Source: G963678445 sp963678445
Lineage (GTDB): Bacteria > Hydrogenedentota > Hydrogenedentia > Hydrogenedentales > G963678445
DNA: 64,000 nucleotides
Assembly (NCBI GenBank): GCA_963678445.1
Contig: OY782877.1
Location: forward strand, 3,844,001 to 3,908,000
Reading direction: 5' to 3'
Numbering within the stretch: position 1 is the stretch's first letter; each line of letters starts with the position of its first letter. The notes beneath the pieces were generated by a model. It was not told the DNA's origin, searched no databases, and saw only the letters and a program-made list of their open reading frames with translations. Made by a program: the position numbers and the translations under genes. Below are positions 41,993 through 50,588 of this stretch, piece by piece.

Positions 41993-42430
41993 ATGAGAAA
42001 AGTAGACCGGGAAAGCAGACATGCGATAGGAGTGGCGCCTGAAGTGCTCGGACGATTGGATGAGGGGTGTGGGGCGTGGTATGAAACAGAGGATGAGGTG
42101 CAGGAAGGTTTGGCGTGGGGCGTGCGCAAGGCACATATGTTGCGCTGGGTACGGCGGCAGATGGGGCGAAGGCTGACTTCGCGTGAGCGTCATTGTGTGG
42201 AACTGTACTTTTTCTATGGGATGACGTATCGACAATTGGGCGAGGCAACGAATACGAACGTTTCCTCGGCATATCGTGCCGTAGCGCGTGGGCTTCGAAA
42301 GCTTCGCCAGGCAGCACGGGAAGATTCCTCATGGCGTTGCCCCCCCAAGCGGGGACGCGTCTTGGGGACGGAGCAGAAACGCGCAGAGGCAGCGCGTGTT
42401 ATTCGTTTTCTGAGAGATGGGGCGGACTGA
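41993..42430 (+). CDS. Small sigma-70 region-4-like DNA-binding protein
   Basis: The 145-residue protein has only one recognisable domain: LTSRERHCVELYFFYGMTYR and QLGEATNTNVSSAYRAVARG form the helix-turn-helix of sigma-70 region 4. No region 2 is present, so it cannot be a complete sigma factor. The N-terminal ~60 residues are acidic with Trp repeats (YETEDEVQEGLAWGVRKAHM). It may act as an accessory transcription regulator. A GGAAGGAAG site precedes its ATG. Its end overlaps the convergent nucleotidyltransferase gene by 32 bases. Two kinases lie just upstream. Confidence 0.7.
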   Translation: MRKVDRESRHAIGVAPEVLGRLDEGCGAWYETEDEVQEGLAWGVRKAHMLRWVRRQMGRRLTSRERHCVELYFFYGMTYRQLGEATNTNVSSAYRAVARGLRKLRQAAREDSSWRCPPKRGRVLGTEQKRAEAARVIRFLRDGAD

Positions 42431-43343
42431 GAATAACGGCATCCTTGAGATCCTGTGTGCTGTCGATGGTGGCGTAGGGGAGTACGACACAACGTTCGAG
42501 GTGGATAGGATGCGTAATGGTGACATGGTCGCCGAGGACCGTGTCGGTAAGCGTAACGCCAGAGGCGAGGTTGCAGTTATCTCCGACGAGTTGGGTTTGG
42601 TTATTCTGGTGCAGTTGGTGTACACAACAGGCGATGAGGTCGTCAATGTAGGTAAGATTCATATCCCATTGGACAACCGGGGCAATATGTACGGGGTAGT
42701 CATAGTCGATGAGGATCTGGATAGAGTCGGTAAGCTCATATTCATCACGCATTGCCGTTCGCGGTGTGCGTCGGATGCCATCGAAGATACGTTCGTCGAA
42801 GAGGTAGAGGCCGCAACCTTTGAGGTTGTTTTCGATGTGGCGTGGTTTTTCGATGACGCGGCGCACGCCGCCATCTGGGTTGAGGAAGATACTGAAATTT
42901 TTCTTGATGGCGGCAGGATCGGGTTCTTCCTTGACGGCGAGTACGGCGGCGGCATTTTGTTTTTCAAAGATGTCGATCATCTGCTGTAAGGGGCTCACCT
43001 CGAAGAAGATATCGCCGAGGAACAGCATGAAGGGGTGACGGATGTAGCGTTCCAGCTGTCCGACGGCATGGGCAAGGCCCAGGCGTTCTTCCTGCTCGAT
43101 GTACTGAATGTTTACGCCAAAGGCCTGTCCATCCCCAAGCGTTTGGATAATGCGGTGCCCCAAATGTCCAATTACAATAAGGATGTCAGTGATGCCTAAC
43201 GTGCGTAGATGTTTGATTTGATAAACCAGTAGTGGCGTGTTGCATATGGGGGCAATAGGCTTGGGGATTTGTTCGCCAAAGGGTCCCATGCGAGAGCCAT
43301 GCCCTGCAGCGAGGATGACACCTTGATAGCGGTGTGTCGACAT
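42399..43343 (-). CDS. NDP-sugar nucleotidyltransferase
   Basis: The ~314-residue protein has the nucleotidyltransferase core: GVILAAGHGSRMGP, then PKPIAPICNTPLLVY, the metal-site FMLFLGDIFFEV and VIEKPRHIENNLKGCGLYLF. The C-terminal ~70 residues are a left-handed beta-helix stub (LVGDNCNLASGVTLTDTVLG). It activates a sugar phosphate with a nucleotide; the sugar is not readable. Of two close ATGs, the second has the better distance to AAGGAG. An epimerase and GT2 pair lies ~6 kb away and may use its product, by inference only. Its 3' end overlaps the convergent sigma-like gene. Confidence 0.88.
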   Translation of the reverse strand: MSTHRYQGVILAAGHGSRMGPFGEQIPKPIAPICNTPLLVYQIKHLRTLGITDILIVIGHLGHRIIQTLGDGQAFGVNIQYIEQEERLGLAHAVGQLERYIRHPFMLFLGDIFFEVSPLQQMIDIFEKQNAAAVLAVKEEPDPAAIKKNFSIFLNPDGGVRRVIEKPRHIENNLKGCGLYLFDERIFDGIRRTPRTAMRDEYELTDSIQILIDYDYPVHIAPVVQWDMNLTYIDDLIACCVHQLHQNNQTQLVGDNCNLASGVTLTDTVLGDHVTITHPIHLERCVVLPYATIDSTQDLKDAVILSPPHLSENE

Positions 43344-43567
43344 ATGCATCTACTCCTTATCGGGTTACTTGCGCAGGGGTATTGTGTACGATAGGGGAGT
43401 GCGGCTGCAAGTTGCGATTGGGGACACAGCGCGAGGGTCATAGGATGTGCCCCAAAACAGGTTTTTTGCCTCATTTGCGGTGGTGTGTTGTGCCGAAAGA
43501 AAGCGATACGTCCTTTTTAGACCTCCGTAATAAAGGCTTGTCAGCTAGATGAAGGGAGCTGTTGGTG

Positions 43568-43583
43568 TGGCACAAAACTTGCT
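43568..43583 (+). promoter_or_regulatory. Sigma-54 promoter of the ABC operon
   Basis: TGGCACAAAACTTGCT matches the -24/-12 consensus TGGCAC-N5-TTGCW without a mismatch, with GG and GC ten bases apart. It lies ~128 bases upstream of the ATPase gene in the right orientation. No enhancer-binding protein gene is in the window. The rest of this ~367-base divergent gap shows no gene. Confidence 0.65.
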
Positions 43584-43710
43584 TATTTCGGGCGGGCCGT
43601 TGCATCATGGCAGAGCCAACAGCGTGGTGTATGGGGATTTTCTTCAATTGCGTTGGGTGCGCGGTTACGTATTTATATAAGCAGATGGTTGGAAATTGGG
43701 AGAACGATCT

Positions 43711-44655
43711 ATGATCCAGACCAAAGATCTTACGATGCATTACGGGCCAGTAGTGGCTTTGGATAATGTGTCGTTCGAAGTGCATCAGGGCGAAATTGTG
43801 GGTTTGCTGGGACCCAATGGTGCGGGCAAATCGACGACGATGAAGATTTTGACCACGTATCTGCATCCTACGAAGGGTACGGCAATTGTCGGCGGGACTG
43901 ATGTGCTGAAGGATCCGCTGAAAGTGCGGCAGTGTATTGGGTACTTGCCCGAGGTGCTTCCATTGTATATGGATATGGAAGTGCGTTCTTATTTGACCTT
44001 TGTAGGCAAAGCGCGTGGTTTGAGCGGTAGCCACTTGCAGAAGCGGATTGATTCGGTGGTGGATACCTGTGGGCTGAGGCCGATGTATCGCAAAGTAATT
44101 CGGGAGCTTTCGAAGGGCTACAAACAGCGTACCGCTCTGGCGCAGGCGCTGGTGCATGATCCGGATGTAATTATTCTGGACGAGCCCACATCGGGCCTAG
44201 ACCCGCACCAGATTCTGGAAATCCGCGATCTTATTGGCCATCTTGCGGCGGAAAAAACCGTAATCCTTTCTACCCATATCCTGCAGGAAGTAGAAGCCAC
44301 GGCGGATCGTATTGTGATTATCAATCGAGGTCGCATTGTGGGCGATGGCACATTAGAGTCGTTGCGGGAGCGGGCGAAGGATGGCGAACGTTTGTCGGTG
44401 GTGGTGCAGGGCGGACGCCAGGAACTCGAAGGTGCCTTGTCGGGCGTAAGCGGTGTGAAGCGGGTGGAGTTTACGAAGGAGAATGAAGGCTGTGCCTCCT
44501 TTATGCTCTACAGCAAGGCGGGCGTGAATCCGTGGCGTGAGGTGAGCGAGCTGGCGCAGGCGAAGAAGTGGGTGTTGCGTGAGTTGGCAGAAAAGCCGCT
44601 TACCCTGGAAGAAACCTTTTTGACGTTGACGGAAAAAGCAGCGCAAGGACAATAG
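43711..44655 (+). CDS. ABC transporter ATPase, Gld type
   Basis: The 314-residue ATPase begins at the ATG nine bases after GGGAGA. Walker A (GPNGAGKST), the signature LSKGYKQR, Walker B (VIILDEPTSGLD) and the His switch (STHILQEVE) are intact. The C-terminal ~100 residues are the extra domain typical of ABC-2 export ATPases such as GldA. The next gene, 11 bases on, encodes its membrane partner, and the third encodes a DUF4340 protein, so the three form one operon under the sigma-54-like promoter. The transported substrate is unknown; in Bacteroidetes the related GldAFG system is needed for gliding. Confidence 0.92.
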   Translation: MIQTKDLTMHYGPVVALDNVSFEVHQGEIVGLLGPNGAGKSTTMKILTTYLHPTKGTAIVGGTDVLKDPLKVRQCIGYLPEVLPLYMDMEVRSYLTFVGKARGLSGSHLQKRIDSVVDTCGLRPMYRKVIRELSKGYKQRTALAQALVHDPDVIILDEPTSGLDPHQILEIRDLIGHLAAEKTVILSTHILQEVEATADRIVIINRGRIVGDGTLESLRERAKDGERLSVVVQGGRQELEGALSGVSGVKRVEFTKENEGCASFMLYSKAGVNPWREVSELAQAKKWVLRELAEKPLTLEETFLTLTEKAAQGQ

Positions 44656-44666
44656 GAGTCTGAATC

Positions 44667-47180
44667 ATGAAAAACATTCTGTCCATTCTGCGCCGCGATT
44701 TAGGCGCATACTTCACTTCTCCCATTGGCTACATTTTCATGATGGTGTATGTCACCATCAGTGTGGGATTATACATTACGTCGTTTTTTACCTTTCCGCT
44801 GGCGGACATGCGTCCGTATTTCGACAATCTGCCGTTGTTACTCTGCGTCTTCATTCCTGCGGTGACAATGCGGGTGTGGGCGGAGGAACGCAAGGAAAAT
44901 ACGTGGGAAATGCTGCTAACCTTTCCCATGAAAGCCAGTGAACTGGTGCTGGGCAAGTTTTTTGCCGCGCTGAGCTTTTTCGCGTTGACCCTGGCGGCTA
45001 CGGTAACCGTACCGATCATGCTATATTCCCTGGGGAATCCCGATACCGGCGCAATTATCGGTGGCTATTTGGGCACATTACTTCTGGGGGCGTTCTTTCT
45101 GGCCTTGGGTATCTTCTTTTCCGGTTTCTTTAAAGACCAAATCGTGGCCTTTGTAGTTACCCTGCTGACCTGCTTCCTTTTTTTCCTGTTGGGAACCAAT
45201 TTTATTGCCGCCTACATCGATGACAAGCTGCCAGGGATGGGTTCACTGCTTTCCGATCTGCTGGGTCTCTTTGGCCATTATGGCGCATTTACGCGCGGCG
45301 TCTTGGATCTGGCCGACGTGGTCTATTTCCTGGCGTGGACTGTGCTTTTCCTGTGGCTGAACATCCTTTATATCGACGGACGCAACCGGCCGGGGGCCAA
45401 AACAATCTTCGCATCAGCAGTCGGCATCTGCCTGGCTATAGGCCTGCTCTTCAACTGGCTGATGGTAGGGCAGAGCATCGTCCGTTTTGACATGACAGAG
45501 GATAAAATCTATACGATTTCAAAGGCCTCGAAGGCGATTCTCGCCGATCTGGATACGCCGGTGCAGGTGAAGCTCTACATCTCACCGCGTGAAGACATGC
45601 CGACGGCGATGAAGGATTTGGAACGGGATGTAACCTCGAAATTGGAAGAGTTACAGGTCGCTTCGGATGGCCTACTGGAGTATACGACGATTCCGATGAA
45701 GGCGGCCAATGTGATTGCCGATGTGCAAAAGCCGCAGTCGGATGAGGAGGTCTCGGAGGAGGAGTCGGTGGAGAAGCGCATGCTGGACAAGGGGGTGGAA
45801 CCGTTCAACGTACAGGCGATGAGCCAGGATGAAGTGACGAACAAGCTGGTGTATTCGAGCATTGGCGTAGCGTACAAGGATAAGCCCGAGGAGATCATTC
45901 CTCAGGTAATGCCGCAGACCTTGCAGGAACTGGAATATCGTTTGGTAAGCACGGTCTACAAACTCACGCGTGAAGAAAAACCGATCGTGGCGTTGGTAGC
46001 TCCGAAGGAAGCAGTCAATATCGATCCGCAAATGAAGGCGTTGATGATGCAGATGGGCCAGCCGATTCCTGAATCGGAGGACCCGTATGTATACCTGCAG
46101 CAGATTCTGGATGTGGAAAAATATGATGTGCAGCGGGTGGAGTTGACGAAAGAAAGTCCACTGCCGGAGAAGTACGACACGTTGGTGGTGGTGAATCCGC
46201 GTGACTTGAATGAACGTCAACGCTGGGAAATCAACCGGGCATTGCATAGCGGAAAATCAGTGGTATTAGCGGTGCAACAATATGAATGGAACTACCGTCC
46301 CACTGCACGCGGGAATACCGTTTCGCGTCGGGAAGAAAAACCCAATGTGAATGAATTGCTGGAAGCCTATGGTTTGGGCGTGAGTGAGGATGTGCTGATG
46401 GATTCCAATTCGGTTCCGTTGACCATTCAAACCAATTCCCTGGCGGCGATGCTGGGCGGTGGCCAGACCATTAACTTGCCCATGCATGTCTTGGTGAACA
46501 ACACCTCGATGGATCAGGATACGTCGATTACCAGTCGCTTGTCTTCGATTTTCTATCTCTGGGGTACGGCCCTGAATATGGATGAGAAGAAGCTGGAAGA
46601 ATTGGGGCTGAAAGGCAAAGTGTTGATGCGCTCAAGTGAACGGGCCTGGACGACACCTGCTGATGCACAATTGACGGGTGCTTCGTTTAAAGCACCTGAA
46701 GATGGGAAATATGATTCCTATCCTCTGATGGCGATGGTTGAGGGACAGTTCCCGGATGCGTTCGCAGACAAGGAACGTCCAGCATGGCCCAAGCCGCAGC
46801 AGCAACCGGGACAACCTCCTGTGCCGGATACTCCGGATGACGAAGCGCCTGCCCCTGCGGTGGAAGCGCAGCCGGGAAAACTGATCCTTATGGGATGCTC
46901 GCAAATGTTCCGGAAGAATTTCCTGCAGCAGGGCAACCTGGATCTTTTCCTGAACAGCGTGGATGCCGTTACCTTGTCAGAGAATCTGGTGAATGTGCGT
47001 GGACGTAAGCCGATTAGCCGCGCTATTGACCGGCCTGCAGAAAGCACGAAAACGATGTGGCGCTTGGTGAACTACGGTTTGGCCAATCTGATCATTGCTC
47101 TGGCAGGCATCATTTTCTTCTCACTGCGTCGGGCATCACGAAACAACTACACTGTGTCGCAGTTTTCGACTTCCAAGTGA
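44667..47180 (+). CDS. GldF-GldG fused ABC permease
   Basis: The 837-residue protein joins two parts usually encoded separately. Residues 1-245 are an ABC-2 permease with about six spans (YFTSPIGYIFMMVYVTISVG, the GldF-type start, and EERKENTWEMLLTFPM in a cytoplasmic loop). A further span near 255 leads to a ~500-residue external GldG/ABC_transp_aux domain (VRFDMTEDKIYTISKASKAI, YDTLVVVNPRDLNERQRW, NTSMDQDTSITSRLSSIFYL). A Pro/Gln-rich loop and a last span near residue 805 finish it. The FG order in one chain is common in this group. It pairs with the ATPase just upstream. Confidence 0.9.
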   Translation: MKNILSILRRDLGAYFTSPIGYIFMMVYVTISVGLYITSFFTFPLADMRPYFDNLPLLLCVFIPAVTMRVWAEERKENTWEMLLTFPMKASELVLGKFFAALSFFALTLAATVTVPIMLYSLGNPDTGAIIGGYLGTLLLGAFFLALGIFFSGFFKDQIVAFVVTLLTCFLFFLLGTNFIAAYIDDKLPGMGSLLSDLLGLFGHYGAFTRGVLDLADVVYFLAWTVLFLWLNILYIDGRNRPGAKTIFASAVGICLAIGLLFNWLMVGQSIVRFDMTEDKIYTISKASKAILADLDTPVQVKLYISPREDMPTAMKDLERDVTSKLEELQVASDGLLEYTTIPMKAANVIADVQKPQSDEEVSEEESVEKRMLDKGVEPFNVQAMSQDEVTNKLVYSSIGVAYKDKPEEIIPQVMPQTLQELEYRLVSTVYKLTREEKPIVALVAPKEAVNIDPQMKALMMQMGQPIPESEDPYVYLQQILDVEKYDVQRVELTKESPLPEKYDTLVVVNPRDLNERQRWEINRALHSGKSVVLAVQQYEWNYRPTARGNTVSRREEKPNVNELLEAYGLGVSEDVLMDSNSVPLTIQTNSLAAMLGGGQTINLPMHVLVNNTSMDQDTSITSRLSSIFYLWGTALNMDEKKLEELGLKGKVLMRSSERAWTTPADAQLTGASFKAPEDGKYDSYPLMAMVEGQFPDAFADKERPAWPKPQQQPGQPPVPDTPDDEAPAPAVEAQPGKLILMGCSQMFRKNFLQQGNLDLFLNSVDAVTLSENLVNVRGRKPISRAIDRPAESTKTMWRLVNYGLANLIIALAGIIFFSLRRASRNNYTVSQFSTSK

Positions 47181-47291
47181 GCATAGTAGTGTTTTTTTGG
47201 GGGCCGCATCTGCGCGGTGCGGTCCTATATAAGTTATTTTTCGTTGATAAAACGTAAATGGTAATAAAGCAATCAGGTTTGGAGTGAAGCA

Positions 47292-49292
47292 ATGAATATT
47301 AAAAAACTCATTCCTCTTATTCTTATACTGGGGGTGCTGGTGGGGTTGGTCGTAGTGCGCAAGAATACGGAGAAGAAGCCTTCGTTGGTAACGCAAGCGA
47401 ATCTGGAAACGTTGGCGCAGGATGCATTAGAAGCGAAGGAAGTATCTCGTCTGGTGTTGTTTGCAGGACCTACCCCAGATGAAAAGGTGGTTCTCAAGCG
47501 GGAAGATGATATGTGGGCGATTACCAGCCAATTCGGTGCGCCGGCAAAGAAGGAAGTGGTGGAAGACTACCTGGATGATCTTCTGGCTCTGAAAGGCGAG
47601 TTTCGCGCCAAGGCGGATTCGGATGAGCAGCTGGATGCCTACCAGTTGAAGGGCGAGCAGGCTTTTCATGTGCAGGCCTTCACAGGCGATGCGGAAACAC
47701 CGGCGTTAGAGGTGTTGTTTGGTAAAGCCCCGAACCACAGTAGTGTTCTGATGCGTAAATCGGGTGATAAGACGGTCTACGTTGAGTCGAAAAATCTACG
47801 CACAGATGCTGGCGTGTGGGGCGATGACATGGCCAAAGCGCCCGAGGCGGATAAGTGGCTGGACAAGGTTGCCTTGGATCTGGACAAGGAGAAGATCACT
47901 AAGGTGGCGTTGACGTTGCCAGACAAGTCGGTGGTCTTGCAGAAGGAGGCAAAGGAGGTGGAAGTGCCGACCCCTGCTGCAGAAGGCGAAGGCGAGGCAA
48001 CTCCTGCACCTGAGAAGAAAGTAGAGTATGAATGGAAAGTGGCGTCGGGAGGCTATGCGGGGCAAACACCCAAAGACAAAGCGATCAAAAGTATCTTGCT
48101 GAAGCTGGACTCGTTGACAGCAGCCAATGTGGTTGACCCTGCGAAGAAGGCAGAGTGGGGACTGGACGCACCTTTGTTTAAGGCGGTGGTCTCTGTAGAA
48201 GGCGAAGAGGCGGATACAGTGGTGGAAGGCGGACGTCCTGACCTGAGTGGTAACGGTTACGTCCGTGTAGCGAATGCGAAGACGGATATCGTCTACGAAA
48301 TTAATGACTACAACTTCACGCAGCTTTTCCCCAAGGGTGCGGACCTCTTCGAATTGCCTGCATTAGGTATAAACCAAACCGCGATCAGTCGTGTTGAAAT
48401 TGAACAACCGGAAGGACGTGTCGTTGTCGAAAAATCCGGGGCGGAGTGGAAGGTGCTCGAGCCAGCAGCGGATTTGGAGGTGCAAAAACCAGCCCTGGAT
48501 GGTATAGCGAACGCGCTGGGTGCTTGGAAGGCAGCGGACTATGCGGACGCGGGCACGCAAGCGGGTGATTTTGCGCGCAAGGTGACAGTGATGGCCAATG
48601 GTATAACGAAGACGTTGTATGCAGGTGGGCCGTCCAAGAATATCGATGGGGTCTATGCCCGACTAGAAGGTTCCGACGCGGTGTTAGCCATGTCGCAGGC
48701 AGATCTGAAGAAGATTTTCCTGACGCCAAAGGATGTGTATCAACTCTCCGTTTTAGATTTTGTCTTGCCCGATGTGAAACAGCTGGAAGCACAGGTCGAC
48801 GGAGTCGCATTCCGGGCAGTACGTGGTACGGCGGACTGGACAGTGACAAAGGCAGGGGATACCTTTACCGTTTCTTCGGAAAGTATGGACAACCTGCTCT
48901 CGATGTTGGAAGCGTTTGAAGTGGCCAATGTGCATGTGGGCGAAACGGAGTTGTTAACCCCCAAGGTACAGGTGGCTTTGACGTTGCAATCAGGTGCGCG
49001 CATTGTCCTTGGTCTGGGTGAATTGCAGGGTACGATGCATTTGATGCAGGTGGAAGGAAAATCCGGATTGTTTGAAGCGGCGCAAACGGATGTGGCGGCC
49101 TTGTTGGCTCAGTTGACGACCGTGTCGACGAAACCTGAAGCGGAAGCACCTGCGTCTAAAGAAGCAGGCGATGCAGCGGAAGAGCAGGAAGAAGCCGCAG
49201 TAACAGTGGAAATGCCGACGCCTGAGAAAGCATCGGTCGAGCCATCCGACTCGCCCGCCCCCGCGGTTGTTGTAGAGACGCCCGCCTCTTAA
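47292..49292 (+). CDS. Membrane-anchored DUF4340 protein
   Basis: The 666-residue protein has an N-terminal membrane anchor (LIPLILILGVLVGLVVV) and two or three DUF4340 units, recognised by KREDDMWAITSQFGAPAKK, VEKSGAEWKVLEPAADLEVQ and VRGTADWTVTKAGDTFTVSS. DUF4340 proteins regularly follow GldA/GldFG operons and are thought to be periplasmic partners. The end (~620-666) is a Glu/Ala/Pro-rich low-complexity tail. The gap of ~110 bases to the GldFG gene holds a GGGCCGCA/TGCGGTCC hairpin at 47201-47225 but no terminator, so all three genes can share one message. Confidence 0.88.
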   Translation: MNIKKLIPLILILGVLVGLVVVRKNTEKKPSLVTQANLETLAQDALEAKEVSRLVLFAGPTPDEKVVLKREDDMWAITSQFGAPAKKEVVEDYLDDLLALKGEFRAKADSDEQLDAYQLKGEQAFHVQAFTGDAETPALEVLFGKAPNHSSVLMRKSGDKTVYVESKNLRTDAGVWGDDMAKAPEADKWLDKVALDLDKEKITKVALTLPDKSVVLQKEAKEVEVPTPAAEGEGEATPAPEKKVEYEWKVASGGYAGQTPKDKAIKSILLKLDSLTAANVVDPAKKAEWGLDAPLFKAVVSVEGEEADTVVEGGRPDLSGNGYVRVANAKTDIVYEINDYNFTQLFPKGADLFELPALGINQTAISRVEIEQPEGRVVVEKSGAEWKVLEPAADLEVQKPALDGIANALGAWKAADYADAGTQAGDFARKVTVMANGITKTLYAGGPSKNIDGVYARLEGSDAVLAMSQADLKKIFLTPKDVYQLSVLDFVLPDVKQLEAQVDGVAFRAVRGTADWTVTKAGDTFTVSSESMDNLLSMLEAFEVANVHVGETELLTPKVQVALTLQSGARIVLGLGELQGTMHLMQVEGKSGLFEAAQTDVAALLAQLTTVSTKPEAEAPASKEAGDAAEEQEEAAVTVEMPTPEKASVEPSDSPAPAVVVETPAS

Positions 49293-49326
49293 ACAAACTG
49301 CTGGTTTTTTGTATAAAAACGGAGAT

Positions 49327-49365
49327 AGCTGATGCGTAGCCGGTAAGCTACGCATCAGCTTTTTA
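49327..49365 (+). terminator. Rho-independent terminator of the ABC operon
   Basis: AGCTGATGCGTAGC and GCTACGCATCAGCT form a perfect 14-bp stem with a six-base loop, then TTTT. It ends the ATPase-GldFG-DUF4340 transcript. Confidence 0.9.
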
Positions 49366-49526
49366 CTTTTTTGGCATACGCCTGCGACGTCTATACTTCT
49401 GTAAATAGAACGTATTTGATTTATACAAGATAGAGCTGGATAATTGACGGTACGTATTGCTGCTGTAAATGCAGTGGATATTTTTACATACGACTCTACC
49501 AATCAACAGCGGAAGGGAGCGGATAC

Positions 49527-50588
49527 ATGTCTGTAGCGGTGGTGACTGGTTCTGGCGGTCTGATCGGTGCGCAGGCGGTGCGTAGTTTTGCCAAGGCAGG
49601 CTATACGGTGGCGGGTGTTGATAACGATATGCGAGCCTATTTCTTTGGGGAAACTGCTTCAACACGATGGGCGGTAGATGCTCTGAAATCGGGTTGTTCC
49701 GCGTATCAGCACCACCAGGTAGATATTCGCGATTACGAGGCGTTGGAGACGGTCTTTAAAGCCTATGCAGGCGAAATTGAGGTGGTAGTACACACTGCGG
49801 CGCAACCCAGCCACGATTGGGCTGCGCGTGAGCCCCGTACAGATTTTGGCGTGAATGCAACGGGTACGTTGCATATGCTGGAATTGACCCGCCACTATGC
49901 TCCCAAGGCGGCCCTTATTTTTACCTCCACCAATAAAGTCTATGGGGATGCCCCCAATCAGCTTCCTTTAATTGAAAAGGATACGCGTTGGGAATGTGCT
50001 CCAGACCATCAGTACGCGGAACATGGCATCGACGAAAGCATGTCTATTGACCAATGCAAGCATTCCATCTTTGGCGCCTCTAAAGTGGCTGCAGATGTGA
50101 TGGTGCAGGAGTATGGCCGTTATTTTGGCATGCATACAGCGGTATTCCGTGGAGGATGCCTTACAGGTCCTGGACATTCCGGGGCGGAATTGCACGGCTT
50201 TCTGGCGTACCTGATGAAGTGTGCGATGACGGGTACGGAATATAGAATTTTCGGGTATAAAGGCAAGCAGGTACGCGACAATATTCATGCCGGGGATCTG
50301 GTCAATTGTTTTCAGGAAGTAGTAAAGGCCCCTCGTGTAGGAGAAGTTTATAACATCGGAGGCAGCCGCCACAGCAATTGTTCGATGATGGAAGCAATTG
50401 CCCTGTGTGAAGAAATTACCGGCAACACCATGAAGACCACCTATGTGGACGAAAACAGAAGTGGGGATCATATTTGGTGGATAGGGGATGTGCGAAAATT
50501 TCAGCAGCATTACCCCAACTGGCAGTATCAATACGATTTACGCGGTATTTTAGAGGAGATATACCATGGGCTCGAAAACCGCGTCTAA
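49527..50588 (+). CDS. NAD-dependent sugar epimerase (extended SDR)
   Basis: The 353-residue protein is an extended short-chain dehydrogenase/reductase: GSGGLIGAQAVRSF binds NAD, VNATGTLHMLELTRHY and TSTNKVYGDAP follow, and VYNIGGSRHSNCSMMEAI fits the CDP-paratose/tyvelose 2-epimerase branch. The usual catalytic YxxxK reads FGASK here (HSIFGASKVAADVMVQEYGR), so the Tyr is Phe, while the Ser/Thr before it is retained in TSTNK. Homologues with this substitution may form their own group. Its end overlaps the GT2 gene by 23 bases, so the two are co-translated and probably make or modify a surface glycan. A GGAAGGGAG site precedes the start. Confidence 0.85.
   Translation: MSVAVVTGSGGLIGAQAVRSFAKAGYTVAGVDNDMRAYFFGETASTRWAVDALKSGCSAYQHHQVDIRDYEALETVFKAYAGEIEVVVHTAAQPSHDWAAREPRTDFGVNATGTLHMLELTRHYAPKAALIFTSTNKVYGDAPNQLPLIEKDTRWECAPDHQYAEHGIDESMSIDQCKHSIFGASKVAADVMVQEYGRYFGMHTAVFRGGCLTGPGHSGAELHGFLAYLMKCAMTGTEYRIFGYKGKQVRDNIHAGDLVNCFQEVVKAPRVGEVYNIGGSRHSNCSMMEAIALCEEITGNTMKTTYVDENRSGDHIWWIGDVRKFQQHYPNWQYQYDLRGILEEIYHGLENRV

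Noticed and set aside
47201..47225. GGGCCGCA/TGCGGTCC hairpin between the GldFG and DUF4340 genes as a terminator
   Set aside because: T residues precede rather than follow it, so it cannot be a Rho-independent terminator for the operon; it may just be an intercistronic structure.
50545..50570. GAGGAGATATACCATGG before the GT2 gene resembles a common expression-vector ribosome site
   Set aside because: It lies in frame within the preceding epimerase gene and has no other vector sequence around it, so it is natural coincidence.
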